Below are positions 1 to 9,923 of a stretch of 64,000 bases of DNA, in pieces. The position numbers and the translations under genes were made by a program. Under the pieces are notes generated by a model that was given only the letters and a program-made list of their open reading frames with translations, made no database searches and had not been told where the DNA came from. Location of the stretch: assembly GCF_001676655.1 (NCBI RefSeq), contig NZ_LZDB01000001.1, forward strand, positions 558,001 through 622,000. The letters are read 5' to 3'. Position 1 is the stretch's first letter. Every line of letters starts with the position of its first letter. This stretch comes from Perlucidibaca aquatica (lineage in GTDB: Bacteria > Pseudomonadota > Gammaproteobacteria > Pseudomonadales > Moraxellaceae).

Positions 1-11
1 AGGCTATTGAT

Positions 12-1742
12 ATGTACCATCCCCATTTATCGCGCCGTCAGCTGTTAAGTCTCATGGGTGCGTCTGCGGTCACGGTCGTTGCCACGGCCTGTGGCACCTC
101 CGAGAGCAGCTCGGACACGAAAGGGGGCGCCTCGTCGATTACCGCCACCGGTGACTCGGCGCGACGCTTTCGTCATGGCGTGGCCTCCGGTGAGCCGCTG
201 CCTGAGGCGGTGGTGATTTGGACACGTGTGACCCCGAGCGATGATGCCTTGCCCGGCTCGAACAAAGGCGCGCCGACCGAAGTGTTTTGGGAACTCTCAC
301 GAGGCGCCGACTTCAAAACGATTGTGCAGTCGGGAAAGGTCATGTCATCGGCAGCGCGGGATCACACCCTGCATATTGATGTCACCGGCCTGCAGGCCAG
401 CACCCCTTATTGGTATCGCTTTGCCACGCAGGATGGCGTGTCGCCCACGGGGCGAACAAAAACCGCTCCGGCGCTTAATGCGAAGCCTGCGGCGTTGCGT
501 TTCGGCATGGTCACCTGCGCTGAATATGAGTTCGGATTTTTTGCGGCCTACCGTCATTTAGCCGCGCGCAATGACATTGAAGCCGTGTTGCACATGGGCG
601 ACTACATCTACGAATTCGGTACCAGCTATGGTCCGGTCGCGACGCCCGGGGCTGGCTTTGGGCGTGTCCATAATCCGCCTAAAGAGATCACCACGCTCAG
701 TGACTACCGCACGCGTTATGGCCAATACCGCAGCGATCCTGACCTGCAGAAACTGCATGCGCGCCACCCCTTCATCACCATTTATGACGATCACGAGATT
801 GCCAATGACTGGTGGCGTGAAGGCGCTGAAAATCACGATGACAGTGAAGGCGCCTTTATCGACCGCTTAGCGGCGGGCCTGCAAGCGTGGCGGGAATGGC
901 TGCCGTTGCGTCCGTTCTCGGCAACCGATCCGCTGCGGGCGTGGCGACGCATGCAATTCGGTGACTTAGTGGATCTTTGGGCACTCGATACGCGCCTGTA
1001 TCGCGACCAGCAACCCACCAATGCCATTGTTGGCTATGGTTCTGTGGACCCCGCCGTGGATAGCCCCACGCGCACGATGCTCGGCGCCGAGCAAAAGACG
1101 TGGCTTAAAACCGGTCTGGCCGACAGTACCGCGCGCTGGAAAGTCCTGAGCAACCAAGTGCCGTTCTATCCCTTCGTGGTGGGCGCCGCGTTGCCCAATG
1201 TGCTTGAGCAACTACTGGATCCCTTAGATGGCACTCTGCCGCCTTTACCCGCGACCCTGACCGTTGAAGATTGGAATGGCTACCGCGCCGAACAGCAAGA
1301 AATGATGGCGGTGATGGCCGAAGCTAAAAACGTGGTGGTGCTGACCGGCGATTACCACGAATCGTTTGCCGCCGAAGTGCCTATTCATCCCGGTGATTAC
1401 CTATTGAATGGCAACTCGGTGGCCGTGGAGTTTATTTGCCCTTCGGTGACTTCGCCTGGGTTGTCAGAAACCTTGGAAGGCGTTGGCATTGGCCCGCTGA
1501 GCTCGCTGATCAATCCCGTTTTCGAGCTGAATCTGACGTTGGCGAATCCTTGGGTGAAATACCACGAGGGCTTTTCGAATGGCTTCGCCGTTGTTGAGTT
1601 TGGTCGTGAGCGCACGCAAATGGACTATTGGTTTATTGCGGACCGCAGCAAGGCTGAAACAACGGCAACCGTGGCGGCTTCTTGGGAAGTGCGCCAGGGC
1701 GCGGCAAAACTCTTCAAAGCTGCCGCGCCTTTAACGGTCTGA
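12..1742 (+). CDS. phoD: PhoD-type alkaline phosphatase, Tat-exported
   Basis: A 576-residue member of the PhoD metallophosphatase family, which hydrolyses phosphomono- and diesters outside the cytoplasm to obtain phosphate. The N-terminus has a twin-arginine motif (SRRQLL, residues 7-12), a hydrophobic stretch and a possible lipobox ending at Cys27, so it is probably a Tat-exported lipoprotein. A fibronectin-like PhoD N-domain (about residues 50-150) precedes the catalytic domain. Metal-site motifs are visible: MGDYIYEFG, DDHEIANDW and GDYHESF. PhoD enzymes typically use Fe3+ and Ca2+. The chosen ATG has a short AGG upstream and places the Tat motif normally, but sequence before the window could not be checked. 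It converges on the fatty acid hydroxylase gene 7 bases downstream. No Pho box can be seen because the promoter lies outside the window. Confidence 0.9.
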   Translation: MYHPHLSRRQLLSLMGASAVTVVATACGTSESSSDTKGGASSITATGDSARRFRHGVASGEPLPEAVVIWTRVTPSDDALPGSNKGAPTEVFWELSRGADFKTIVQSGKVMSSAARDHTLHIDVTGLQASTPYWYRFATQDGVSPTGRTKTAPALNAKPAALRFGMVTCAEYEFGFFAAYRHLAARNDIEAVLHMGDYIYEFGTSYGPVATPGAGFGRVHNPPKEITTLSDYRTRYGQYRSDPDLQKLHARHPFITIYDDHEIANDWWREGAENHDDSEGAFIDRLAAGLQAWREWLPLRPFSATDPLRAWRRMQFGDLVDLWALDTRLYRDQQPTNAIVGYGSVDPAVDSPTRTMLGAEQKTWLKTGLADSTARWKVLSNQVPFYPFVVGAALPNVLEQLLDPLDGTLPPLPATLTVEDWNGYRAEQQEMMAVMAEAKNVVVLTGDYHESFAAEVPIHPGDYLLNGNSVAVEFICPSVTSPGLSETLEGVGIGPLSSLINPVFELNLTLANPWVKYHEGFSNGFAVVEFGRERTQMDYWFIADRSKAETTATVAASWEVRQGAAKLFKAAAPLTV

Positions 1743-1749
1743 GTGGCGC

Positions 1750-2421
1750 TTACTTCGCCGGGGTGCGCTCAGGGTGTTTGAGCGTGCCCATGACCCAGTC
1801 GGTCAGAGGGAAGGTGAGGTTGAAGTTCACTTCAGTCATGTGGCGGCGGTCATGATGGATGCGATGCAGTGCCGCCATGGTACTTAAGCCCGGCACTAGG
1901 CGATGCAGCCAGTGGCCATGCGGTAAGTGGTCGCTGAAATGCACCAACTCGTAGAGCAAATACGTGCCCACGATGCCGGTTAGCCAGAGTGCGCCGGCGT
2001 TGGCACTGACTAGCGAGCCCAGGGCGAAATAGCCGGGCAGGCCGATAAGCGTAATGACCACCAAGATCAGCCAGCCTGGAAAGAGCACCACGCGCCAATC
2101 GCGTGAGGTGCTCCAGAGCATGTTGTTTTCGGTGAAAAAACTGTGATGGTCACCGGTGTGACGTTGGTAAAAAAGCTTAGCGGGCGGCCATTTCTGGTGC
2201 CCGAGTTTTTTGTGAATACTGTATTCGCCGACGTTGCCTAAGAGCAGCGTGAACACCAGAACCAACCACTCTGTTGCTGATACCTGAGCTAATTGACTGG
2301 CAGCATAAATCATCACGGCGATGCCAATGCTCGCTACCCAGATCGCGTGGAGCGGCCCGGAATAGCGCGGGCTGATACCCGCCCGATAGCGCTGACGAAA
2401 GTCTTCCGTGGCATGGGTCAT
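1750..2421 (-). CDS. Fatty acid hydroxylase / sterol desaturase family membrane protein
   Basis: A 223-residue integral membrane di-iron oxygenase of the fatty acid hydroxylase superfamily, which also contains sterol desaturases and carotenoid hydroxylases. The histidine clusters that bind the di-iron centre are present: HKKLGH, HTGDHH, HFSDH and HRIHHD, set between several hydrophobic segments. The start codon overlaps the stop of the upstream FAD oxidoreductase by four bases (ATGA), so the two are translationally coupled and probably act in one pathway. The substrate cannot be decided: a lipid or an isoprenoid are both possible. The pair ends where it converges on phoD. Confidence 0.85.
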   Translation of the reverse strand: MTHATEDFRQRYRAGISPRYSGPLHAIWVASIGIAVMIYAASQLAQVSATEWLVLVFTLLLGNVGEYSIHKKLGHQKWPPAKLFYQRHTGDHHSFFTENNMLWSTSRDWRVVLFPGWLILVVITLIGLPGYFALGSLVSANAGALWLTGIVGTYLLYELVHFSDHLPHGHWLHRLVPGLSTMAALHRIHHDRRHMTEVNFNLTFPLTDWVMGTLKHPERTPAK

Positions 2422-4046
2422 GTCGATGCCTCCTGTTGTGTCGGTTGCCAGTTCTTCAAAAGGTCCATGACGGAATTAGCCTTGCGGCCCATGAGCGCGC
2501 AGGTTGTGAGCATGCCTGCCATAAGCGCACCGCCCACGCCTGCGGTCACCACATCTTGCCCCGTGAGTGCCAAGCCTGGAATAGGCGTGATGGGGTGCAG
2601 CCACGTTTGTCGGAATCGCTCCACGTCGTGATCTAGCCCGTAAATTTCACCTTGCGGATAGTTGCCAAACCATGCGGTAGAGAGCGGCGTTGATAGCTCC
2701 GCATAGACCAGTGCCTCACGCAGCTGCGGCAACTCTTTGAAGAGAGCCTCGAGCAAGCGCTGCTGCAGATTGGCCTTGAAGGTGTCGTAGTCTTCGCCGC
2801 GTTGACCCCAGGTCGTATCCTGCCATTTCTCGAACCATTCCCATGGGGCCATGGTCAGCACTTCCACGGTGCTCTTGCCGGGATAGTTGCTGTCCCACTC
2901 GGGGTCTTTTGCCGACGGGAACGAGACATAGAGCATGGGGAAGGGCGCGTTCACATCGGCCTGAAAGGCCTCAACATTGGCCTCATGATGTGCGCTGGGG
3001 TAAATCCACAGATTGGTTTTGGGTAGCCCTAATTCCGCTGCAGTGCCTTTGAAGCCGGCATAAATGCAAAGGTGTGCACCTGAGGTTTTCACCTGCTTGA
3101 GCTTGGCCGGATAACCCAGTGATTCACGCAGTGCCTCGGGCAAGAGTTGCTCATACGTCACACGCGCCCCGGCTGCACTGACCACCTGATCTGCGCGCAG
3201 AATGTCACCATTGGCCATGCGCACACCGCAAGCGCGACCCTTCTCAATCACAATCTCTTCAACCTTGGCGTAAGTGAAGACTTCGCCTCCGCCTGCGCGA
3301 ATCACCGGCACGATGGTGTCTGGGATCATCCAAGAGCCACCCACGGGATAGCTGCCGCCGCCAAAATAATGTTTCACCACGGTGGCGTGCATGAGAAAGG
3401 AGGCATCGCGAGGGACCATGCCGTAGTCACCCCACTGACCAGTGAGCACGCCAATTAATTCCTGATCTTGAGTGAGTTCTTCCAAGACCTCACGGACACT
3501 GCGGAAGCAGTTTTTCGGCACCAACAGGGGGCGAGCGGCATGATAGGTTCGGCCTAACCAGCGCGGCATCGCTTGCCCGGCAAAGAATTTTTGGGCGGAG
3601 CGGGCGGCTTCATCAATGAGCTCGATGTAGCGGCGAATCGCTGCCTCTTCGGCTGGAAACTGGGCGATGAGATTGTCGGCCAGCGCGCCACGGCCCTCCA
3701 CGAAGTCAACACGGCGATCGCCAATGATGATGCGGTCATAGACGGGGTCCATGGGCGCCCACTTCAGCGCGCCATCGCTAATCACATCAAAGAGTCGGCG
3801 TAGCGTGCTGTGCGGTTTGTGCACTTCACCGATGTAGTGCACGCCCACATCCCACTCAAAGCCTTCGCGTTCATAACTGTGGGTGAAGCCGCCGGCGGTG
3901 TAGTGTTGTTCTAGCACGCAGACGCGCTTGCCGAGCTTGCTCATCAGCGCGGCCAAGCTCAGCCCGCCAATACCGGAACCAATCACAATCACATCGTAAT
4001 GCTCAGCGGCACGGCCACTGCGGTAACGGCGTCCTGATCGACGCAT
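2418..4046 (-). CDS. FAD-dependent oxidoreductase, retinol saturase / phytoene desaturase-like
   Basis: A 542-residue flavoprotein of the CrtI/RetSat superfamily. The dinucleotide-binding motif VIGSGIGGLSLA lies near residue 20, followed by the acidic end of the second strand in VLEQHYTAGGF. The motif WDVGVHYIGE is typical of the retinol-saturase-like branch. The C-terminus has the FAD-binding signature around LTGQDVVTAGVGGALMAG. Members add or remove hydrogens on isoprenoid or polyene substrates, but the natural substrate of the bacterial homologues is generally unknown. The ATG is preceded by a strong GAGGAAG site. It is the first gene of a coupled pair with the downstream hydroxylase and is separated from metK by that gene's terminator. 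Confidence 0.8.
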   Translation of the reverse strand: MRRSGRRYRSGRAAEHYDVIVIGSGIGGLSLAALMSKLGKRVCVLEQHYTAGGFTHSYEREGFEWDVGVHYIGEVHKPHSTLRRLFDVISDGALKWAPMDPVYDRIIIGDRRVDFVEGRGALADNLIAQFPAEEAAIRRYIELIDEAARSAQKFFAGQAMPRWLGRTYHAARPLLVPKNCFRSVREVLEELTQDQELIGVLTGQWGDYGMVPRDASFLMHATVVKHYFGGGSYPVGGSWMIPDTIVPVIRAGGGEVFTYAKVEEIVIEKGRACGVRMANGDILRADQVVSAAGARVTYEQLLPEALRESLGYPAKLKQVKTSGAHLCIYAGFKGTAAELGLPKTNLWIYPSAHHEANVEAFQADVNAPFPMLYVSFPSAKDPEWDSNYPGKSTVEVLTMAPWEWFEKWQDTTWGQRGEDYDTFKANLQQRLLEALFKELPQLREALVYAELSTPLSTAWFGNYPQGEIYGLDHDVERFRQTWLHPITPIPGLALTGQDVVTAGVGGALMAGMLTTCALMGRKANSVMDLLKNWQPTQQEAST

Positions 4047-4142
4047 AAGGCTTCCTCACTCGTGTTCGCTCGCTGCTTCTGGGGGCAGGATGCATGAGCC
4101 GAGCTTTGCGGAGAACGTCGCAATACGCAAGCCTTGACCATG

Positions 4143-4176
4143 AAAAAGCCGCGCTGTGCAGAAGCGCAGCGCGGCT
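4143..4176 (-). terminator. Rho-independent terminator after metK
   Basis: Perfect 10-bp inverted repeat (4147-4156 and 4167-4176) with a 10-nt loop. On the minus strand it is followed by a run of five T. It lies 48 bases past the metK stop and separates metK from the FAD oxidoreductase gene on the same strand. Confidence 0.85.
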
Positions 4177-4223
4177 GATGTTAATGGGGCTGGTGAGGGC
4201 GGCCCGTTGGAGGGAGTGGGCGC

Positions 4224-5450
4224 TTAGAGGCCCGCTGCCGCACGAAGGGCGTCGGCCTTGTCGGTGCGCTCCCAGGTGAACGCAGTTGCCGTGTGCGACT
4301 TGGCGACTTTACGGCCCGCTTCCAGCACGGTGTAGTCGTAGGTGCGCTCGAAGGGGTTACGACCAAAGTGGCCATACGATGCTGTTGGCCCATAAATGGG
4401 GTGCAACAGATCAAGCTGGCGGGTTAGGCCATACGGACGCAACTCGAAGTGCTCACGCACCAATTGCACAATGCGATCATCGCTGAGCTTGCCGGTGCCA
4501 AAGGTGTTAATTGACACCGAGGTTGGCTCGGCTACGCCAATGGCATACGAGACCTGAATCTCGCAGCGGTCTGCGAGGCCGGCAGCCACAATGTTTTTTG
4601 CCACATAACGGCCGGCGTATGCAGCCGAACGGTCAACCTTGGACGGATCTTTGCCCGAGAATGCGCCGCCGCCGTGACGAGCCATGCCGCCGTAGCTATC
4701 CACAATGATCTTACGACCGGTCAGGCCGCAGTCGCCCATCGGGCCGCCAATTTCAAAACGGCCGGTGGGGTTAATAAAGAACTTGGTGTCTTTCGTTAGC
4801 CACTCAGCAGGTAGCACTTGCTTGATGATCAGTTCCATCACCCCTTCGCGCAGCGTGGCATCGCTCACGTCCGGCGAATGTTGGGTGGACAGCACCACGG
4901 CCTCAACGGCGACGGGCTTGCCATCGGCATAACGGAAGGTGACCTGCGATTTAGCATCGGGGCGCAAGAAGGCAAGTTCGCCGCTCTTGCGAGCCTGAGC
5001 TTGACGCTCAACCAAACGGTGCGAATACAGAATCGGTGCTGGCATCAGCAATTCGGTTTCATTGCTGGCATAGCCAAACATCAGGCCTTGGTCGCCCGCA
5101 CCCTGATCTTCCGGCTTAGCGCGGTCCACGCCTTGGTTGATGTCTGGCGACTGTTGGCCGAGCAAATTCAACACGCCACAGGTCTTGCCGTCAAAACACA
5201 CGTCGGAAGAGTCGTAGCCAATGTCGAGGATGACTTTACGGATGATGCTCTCGTAATCGACGACGGCGGTGGTGGTGACTTCGCCGGCGACCATCGCAAC
5301 GCCCGTCTTCACCAGCGTTTCGCAGGCCACACGAGCGTGTGGGTCTTGCACGATGATGGCGTCGAGAATGGCGTCGGAAATCTGGTCCGCCATTTTGTCT
5401 GGGTGGCCTTCGGAAACGGATTCCGAGGTGAAGATGCTGTATTCGCTCAT
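4224..5450 (-). CDS. metK: S-adenosylmethionine synthetase
   Basis: A 408-residue MetK, the enzyme that makes S-adenosylmethionine from ATP and methionine, releasing phosphate and pyrophosphate in the cytoplasm. Family signatures are clear: [14 protein letters not shown] near the N-terminus, [12 protein letters not shown] around residue 120, and the phosphate-binding loop [16 protein letters not shown]. Its length is close to the usual 380-410. It starts 13 bases after the stop of the ArsR-methyltransferase gene, so the two form an operon in which a SAM-using regulator precedes the SAM-making enzyme. It ends at a clear terminator. The same pair stands beside tkt in Pseudomonas. Confidence 0.98.
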   Translation of the reverse strand: MSEYSIFTSESVSEGHPDKMADQISDAILDAIIVQDPHARVACETLVKTGVAMVAGEVTTTAVVDYESIIRKVILDIGYDSSDVCFDGKTCGVLNLLGQQSPDINQGVDRAKPEDQGAGDQGLMFGYASNETELLMPAPILYSHRLVERQAQARKSGELAFLRPDAKSQVTFRYADGKPVAVEAVVLSTQHSPDVSDATLREGVMELIIKQVLPAEWLTKDTKFFINPTGRFEIGGPMGDCGLTGRKIIVDSYGGMARHGGGAFSGKDPSKVDRSAAYAGRYVAKNIVAAGLADRCEIQVSYAIGVAEPTSVSINTFGTGKLSDDRIVQLVREHFELRPYGLTRQLDLLHPIYGPTASYGHFGRNPFERTYDYTVLEAGRKVAKSHTATAFTWERTDKADALRAAAGL

Positions 5451-5463
5451 GCGGGGTTCCTGC

Positions 5464-6465
5464 TCAGGTCAATGCAATAGGGTTTACGGTCGTGGCGCTG
5501 ACCGGTTGGGTAAATTCGCGGAGTTGCAAACGGAAGCCGTTGCGCTGCGCTTGATATTCTTCGTGGCTGGGGACGAGGCCGGCGTCAGCGGCCCACGCTG
5601 TTAGCGTGTCTGGGTGGAAGCCGGGCCATACATCGCCGCAGACTTCGCGGGCCTTTTCACCCTGACTGTGCTCGCAAAGCTCGGTCAGCAAAAAGCGTCC
5701 GCCCGGAGCGAGTAGCGCCGCGACGTGATGAAAAATGTCGGCGGGTTTAGCGATATGGTGCAGCACCATATTCATCACAATGGCGTTTGCGGGCGGGAGG
5801 TTCAGCACTAAGGCGCTGGCCGTGTCGCCATGCACAAAGCGAATGTTGCTCACCTGCTGTTGGCGCGCACGCGCTTTGGCTTGCGTCAGCATTTCGGCAC
5901 TGACATCCAAGGCAATCACTTCTTTTGCAATAGACGCGAATTCGGGTAGCAACTCGCCGCCGCCGGGCCCGATTTCCAACACAATGGCATCACTGGCGTG
6001 GGCGGCCGTACGCTCCACCACGCGAGGGCCGTAGTCACTCAGTCGCGCGATTAAATCCTGATGCTCACGGTATTCGTTGCCGAACTGCGCGAAGAAGCGC
6101 CGACTGGCCTCGGCGCGAGTGGCTTGCACCGCCTCTAAGCGCTGACTGGTCAATGTGTCGGTGGTGGTCGCGTCAAGGGCGCAAAACAACTCGGCGACGA
6201 GGGCGGATGGTGCTGGCGCTCGTCGGTAATACAAGTTGGTGCCTTCTCGCCGATGCACCACCAAGCCGGCTTCCGACAAGATTTTCAGGTGATGGCTCAT
6301 CGACGGCTGCTTGATGTCGAAGAGCTGGCAGAGCTCCAACACACCAAAGGCGTCGCGGGCTAAAACGCGCAGCACGCCCAGGCGCAGGCGATCACCGGCC
6401 GCCCAGGCCAAATTGGCCAGGTGGTCGAGTGGGGACTTCTCAGTGCTGTTGTCGGATTCGCTCAT
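5464..6465 (-). CDS. ArsR-family regulator fused to a SAM-dependent methyltransferase
   Basis: A 333-residue fusion. Residues about 15-95 form an ArsR-type winged helix (recognition region around [19 protein letters not shown]) without an obvious metal-binding Cys pair, so metal sensing is doubtful. Residues about 150-320 form a class I methyltransferase with the SAM motif [15 protein letters not shown] and the post-motif acidic residue in [10 protein letters not shown]. Being first in an operon with metK, it probably senses SAM or S-adenosylhomocysteine through the methyltransferase domain and controls the operon. SahR-type ArsR regulators of methionine metabolism in proteobacteria support this by analogy. 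The divergent tkt promoter shares its upstream region. Whether the methyltransferase is catalytic is unknown. Confidence 0.85.
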   Translation of the reverse strand: MSESDNSTEKSPLDHLANLAWAAGDRLRLGVLRVLARDAFGVLELCQLFDIKQPSMSHHLKILSEAGLVVHRREGTNLYYRRAPAPSALVAELFCALDATTTDTLTSQRLEAVQATRAEASRRFFAQFGNEYREHQDLIARLSDYGPRVVERTAAHASDAIVLEIGPGGGELLPEFASIAKEVIALDVSAEMLTQAKARARQQQVSNIRFVHGDTASALVLNLPPANAIVMNMVLHHIAKPADIFHHVAALLAPGGRFLLTELCEHSQGEKAREVCGDVWPGFHPDTLTAWAADAGLVPSHEEYQAQRNGFRLQLREFTQPVSATTVNPIALT

Positions 6466-6488
6466 GGGGCGAGAGTGTAGCTGTAGCG

Positions 6489-6520
6489 AATTTAAATATC
6501 AAAATATATAAATATAGAAA
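6489..6520. promoter_or_regulatory. AT-rich putative operator between arsR-metK and tkt
   Basis: A 32-bp, almost pure A/T island in a GC-rich intergenic region, with repeated AAATAT-like units (near 6494, 6502 and 6510). It lies 24 bases upstream of the ArsR-methyltransferase start. ArsR-family operators are often AT-rich repeats next to the regulator gene, so this is a candidate autoregulatory site. No perfect dyad was found. Confidence 0.35.
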
Positions 6521-6640
6521 ACTGTTGATGGAGTTTTCCTCTCAAGTCGTTTGCCCCCGACCCCTGTAATCGGTGAAAATTGCGCCTTTCGTGCAGACCG
6601 TGCCCTAACGGTTTGCGCATGAGCCGACTGGAGCCACTGC

Positions 6641-8641
6641 ATGCCCGCGCTGCCGCTGAATCAACGCCATTACGCCAATGCCATCCGCGCCCTTGCCATG
6701 GATGCCGTGCAGAAGGCCAACTCCGGTCACCCCGGCGCGCCCATGGGCATGGCCGATATCGCTGAAGTTCTGTGGCGTCAGTTCATGCGCTTTAACCCGA
6801 GCAACCCGAATTGGGTGAACCGGGACCGTTTTGTGCTCTCCAATGGCCACGGCTCCATGTTGCAGTACGCGCTCTTGCACCTGACCGGCTTTGATTTATC
6901 CATCAATGACCTCAAGCAGTTCCGTCAGCTGCACAGCAAGACGCCGGGTCACCCCGAATACGGCTATGCCCCCGGCATTGAAACCACCACGGGCCCGCTG
7001 GGTCAGGGCATTGCCAATGCCATCGGTATGGCGCTGGCCGAAAAGACCCTCGCAGCACAGTTCAATCGCGACGGCTTCCCCGTTGTGGACCACTTCACCT
7101 ACTGCTTCCTCGGTGACGGCTGCCTGATGGAAGGCATCTCGCACGAGGTCTGCTCGCTGGCGGGCACCTTGGGTCTGGGTAAGCTCATTGCCTATTACGA
7201 CGACAATGGCATTTCGATTGATGGCGAAGTGGAAGGCTGGTTTACCGATGACACCGTGCAGCGCTTCCAGTCCTATGGCTGGCAGGTAATCGGCCCCATC
7301 GACGGTCACGACAGCGATGCCATCCGCGCCGCCACGCTGGAAGCTCAGGCTGACGGCGCCCGCCCCACCTTGATTATCTGTAAGACCGTGATTGGTGCTG
7401 GCTCGCCAAACAAGCAGGGCAAAGAAGATTGCCACGGTGCACCGTTGGGTGATGCCGAAATTGCACTGACACGTGAAGCGCTGGGCTGGACGCACGCGCC
7501 ATTTGACGTGCCGCAAGAGATTTACGATGCCTGGGATGGCCGCGCGAAAGGCGATGCCTTGGAGCAAAACTGGGATGGCCTGTGGTCGTCCTACGCGAAA
7601 GCTCACCCCGAACTGGCTGCTGAACTGAAGCGCCGCCTCGCCGGTGACATGCCCGCTGATTTCACTGCCAAGGCCAATGAGTGGATCGCTGCTTGCGACG
7701 CAAAGGCCGAGACCATCGCCTCGCGTAAAGCCTCACAGAACACGCTGAATGCCTTTGGGCCGCTGTTGCCGGAACTGCTCGGCGGCTCCGCTGACCTCGC
7801 AGGCTCTAACCTGACGCTGTGGAAGGGCTGCAAGGGCGTGCAAGACCACGCCGACGGTAACTACGTTTACTACGGCGTGCGCGAATTCGGCATGAGCGCC
7901 ATCATGAACGGTGTTGCTTTGCATGGCGGCTTTGTGCCCTACGGCGCGACCTTCTTGATGTTCATGGAATATGCCCGCAACGCCCTGCGTATGGCCGCGT
8001 TAATGAAGCAGCGCGCGATCCATGTCTATACCCACGACTCCATCGGTCTCGGTGAAGACGGCCCAACGCACCAGCCGGTCGAGCAGCTGGCCAGCTTGCG
8101 TCAGACGCCTAACCTGGCATCGTGGCGTCCAGCCGATACCGTCGAATCGGCTGTTGCCTGGCGTGAAGCCCTGTTGCGCAACGACGGCCCGACCGCGCTC
8201 GTATTCTCGCGCCAAAACCTGCCGCACCAGACCCGCACGGCGCAGCAGATTGCGGATATCGCCCGTGGCGGCTATGTGCTGCGCGATGCCGCTCAGATTG
8301 ACATCATTTTAATTAGCTCCGGCTCGGAAGTGTCTGTCGCGCAGGCCGCTGCCGATCAGCTCACTGCAGAGGGTCTGGGTGTTCGTGTGGTGTCCATGCC
8401 ATCGCCGGATATTTTCCTCAAGCAAGATGCCGCCTACCGTGAGCAAGTTCTGCCGTTGGCGGTGCGCAAGCGCGTCGCGGTTGAGGCCTCAATCAGTGAC
8501 TATTGGTATCGCTTCACCGGTCTCGATGGCGCGGTGATTGGCATGACCACTTACGGCGAATCGGCTCCGGCGGGCGACTTGTACAAGCACTTCGGCATCA
8601 CCGCAGATGCCGTGGTTGCTGCCGCCAAAGGCTTGGCCTGA
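6641..8641 (+). CDS. tkt: Transketolase
   Basis: A 666-residue thiamine-diphosphate enzyme that moves two-carbon ketol units between sugar phosphates in the non-oxidative pentose phosphate pathway, linking it to glycolysis. The length is typical. Visible motifs are the N-terminal [18 protein letters not shown], the thiamine-diphosphate motif starting GDGCLMEG and ending near DDNGIS, and [15 protein letters not shown] in the pyrimidine-binding domain. It is the first gene of the run tkt-epd-pgk-fba and diverges from the ArsR-metK operon across 175 bases. The next gene starts 28 bases after its stop. Confidence 0.98.
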   Translation: MPALPLNQRHYANAIRALAMDAVQKANSGHPGAPMGMADIAEVLWRQFMRFNPSNPNWVNRDRFVLSNGHGSMLQYALLHLTGFDLSINDLKQFRQLHSKTPGHPEYGYAPGIETTTGPLGQGIANAIGMALAEKTLAAQFNRDGFPVVDHFTYCFLGDGCLMEGISHEVCSLAGTLGLGKLIAYYDDNGISIDGEVEGWFTDDTVQRFQSYGWQVIGPIDGHDSDAIRAATLEAQADGARPTLIICKTVIGAGSPNKQGKEDCHGAPLGDAEIALTREALGWTHAPFDVPQEIYDAWDGRAKGDALEQNWDGLWSSYAKAHPELAAELKRRLAGDMPADFTAKANEWIAACDAKAETIASRKASQNTLNAFGPLLPELLGGSADLAGSNLTLWKGCKGVQDHADGNYVYYGVREFGMSAIMNGVALHGGFVPYGATFLMFMEYARNALRMAALMKQRAIHVYTHDSIGLGEDGPTHQPVEQLASLRQTPNLASWRPADTVESAVAWREALLRNDGPTALVFSRQNLPHQTRTAQQIADIARGGYVLRDAAQIDIILISSGSEVSVAQAAADQLTAEGLGVRVVSMPSPDIFLKQDAAYREQVLPLAVRKRVAVEASISDYWYRFTGLDGAVIGMTTYGESAPAGDLYKHFGITADAVVAAAKGLA

Positions 8642-8669
8642 GCGGGACATTAACGGCGAGCGGCCGGAC

Positions 8670-9680
8670 ATGACCATGCGCGTTGCCATCAATGGTTTCG
8701 GCCGAATCGGCCGCCATGTGCTGCGCGCGCTGATTGAAGCGGGTGAGCGTCACCCGCTGCAAATTGTGGCAATTAACGACCTCGGTGAGCCGGAAGCGCT
8801 GCTGCATTTGCTGCGTTACGACACCACACACGGCCGCTTTCCAGCGGATGTTGTGTTGCAGGACCGTATTCTTCGTGTCGGCAGTCAGCGCATTGCGTTG
8901 TATAGCGAGGCGCATCCCGACAAGCTGCCCTGGCGGCATCTTGCAGTCGATGTCGTACTCGAATGCACGGGTCAGTTCCGTGCTCACGCTCAGGCTGCAC
9001 GTCACCTTGAAGCCGGAGCGGGGCGCGTCATCATCGGCGCGGCTCCGTTCGACAACGCCGATGCCATCATCGTGCATGGCGTCAACGACGCCGATTTGCG
9101 CCCCGAGCATCGCGTCATTTCCGCGGCCAGTTGCACCTCGCACGCACTCTGCCCGCTGCTGCAGGCGTTCGAGCAGATGACCGGCATCGAGTCGGCGCTG
9201 ATGACCGAAATTCACGCCTACACCTCGGACCAGGTTCTGCTTGATCATGTCCATCGTGACCCGCGTCGTGGCCGTGCCGGCGCGCAGAACATGATTCCGA
9301 CCACCTCCAGCGCACTGGGCGTGGCCCGTAAAATTTTTCCAGAGCTGGCCGACAAATTAGGCGGCTACTCGCTGCGCGTGCCGACCGTGAATGTTGCCGC
9401 CATTGATTTAACCGTGCAGATGAGTCGCCCACTGAGCGTGGATTTATTGCATGACGGCTTGCGTCAATACGCGGCTAGTCATGGCGCAGGTTGGATGGCC
9501 ATAAACGATGAACCGCTGGTGTCGGCAGACTTCAATCATCGCACCGAGTCGCTGATTCTGGATTTGACGCAGACTGAAGTGGTCGGGAGCCAAGTGAAAG
9601 TGTTTGCTTGGTACGACAATGAGTGGGGGTATGCGAATCGACTGCTCGATTTGTGTGCTGCATTGGCTGTTTTGCGATAG
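8670..9680 (+). CDS. epd: Erythrose-4-phosphate / glyceraldehyde-3-phosphate dehydrogenase
   Basis: A 336-residue GAPDH-superfamily enzyme. INGFGRIGRHVLRAL is the NAD-binding start. Catalytic Cys155 and His182 are 27 residues apart, as in GapA. The C-terminus has FNHRTES and YDNEWGYANRLLD, which suit the Epd branch. Epd oxidises erythrose 4-phosphate towards pyridoxal phosphate. The tkt-epd-pgk-fba order supports Epd, but a GAPDH role cannot be excluded. An oddity is that the motif after the catalytic Cys reads ASCTSH instead of the usual ASCTTN or ASCTSN, so the conserved Asn is His. The start was chosen at MTMRVAING. Upstream in-frame codons overlap the end of tkt and lack family similarity. 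Confidence 0.85.
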   Translation: MTMRVAINGFGRIGRHVLRALIEAGERHPLQIVAINDLGEPEALLHLLRYDTTHGRFPADVVLQDRILRVGSQRIALYSEAHPDKLPWRHLAVDVVLECTGQFRAHAQAARHLEAGAGRVIIGAAPFDNADAIIVHGVNDADLRPEHRVISAASCTSHALCPLLQAFEQMTGIESALMTEIHAYTSDQVLLDHVHRDPRRGRAGAQNMIPTTSSALGVARKIFPELADKLGGYSLRVPTVNVAAIDLTVQMSRPLSVDLLHDGLRQYAASHGAGWMAINDEPLVSADFNHRTESLILDLTQTEVVGSQVKVFAWYDNEWGYANRLLDLCAALAVLR

Positions 9681-9693
9681 TGCTCCGTAGTGC

Positions 9694-9812
9694 GTGTGGT
9701 GGCTGTGAGGCCCTGCACAGGCTGGAAAACGCGTGAATCCGTCCATGGAGCTCTCCTCGGCATCCATGCCTCGGAAGTTTCCCGCCTGTGCAGGGCCTCG
9801 CAGCCACCACAC
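9694..9812. repeat. Long hairpin element 1 with conserved 33-nt core
   Basis: A 28-bp inverted repeat (9694-9721 pairs with 9785-9812, 27 of 28 Watson-Crick, the remaining position a G-T pair) encloses a 63-nt loop. The loop holds a 33-nt core (9743-9775) that is the reverse complement of the core in the second element with one mismatch. It begins 13 bases after the epd stop. It may act as a terminator, an mRNA-stabilising hairpin or a dispersed repeat. Confidence 0.8.
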
Positions 9813-9923
9813 TCGTTCAGTACCAAGCGCGAGCGCTCACGAATCGGGAGTGTCGCGCCGAACCGGATGAGGGACGGTCGTTGGGTCTGCCACCGACTGT
9901 CAAAAGAGAATTGATGCTGTCTT

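Noticed and set aside
4818-5480. Plus-strand frame of 220 codons opposite metK
   Set aside because: Antisense to an intact metK, with low-complexity composition and no family features.
6896-7606. Minus-strand frame of 236 codons opposite tkt
   Set aside because: Antisense to a complete transketolase, with no motif and no plausible ribosome site.
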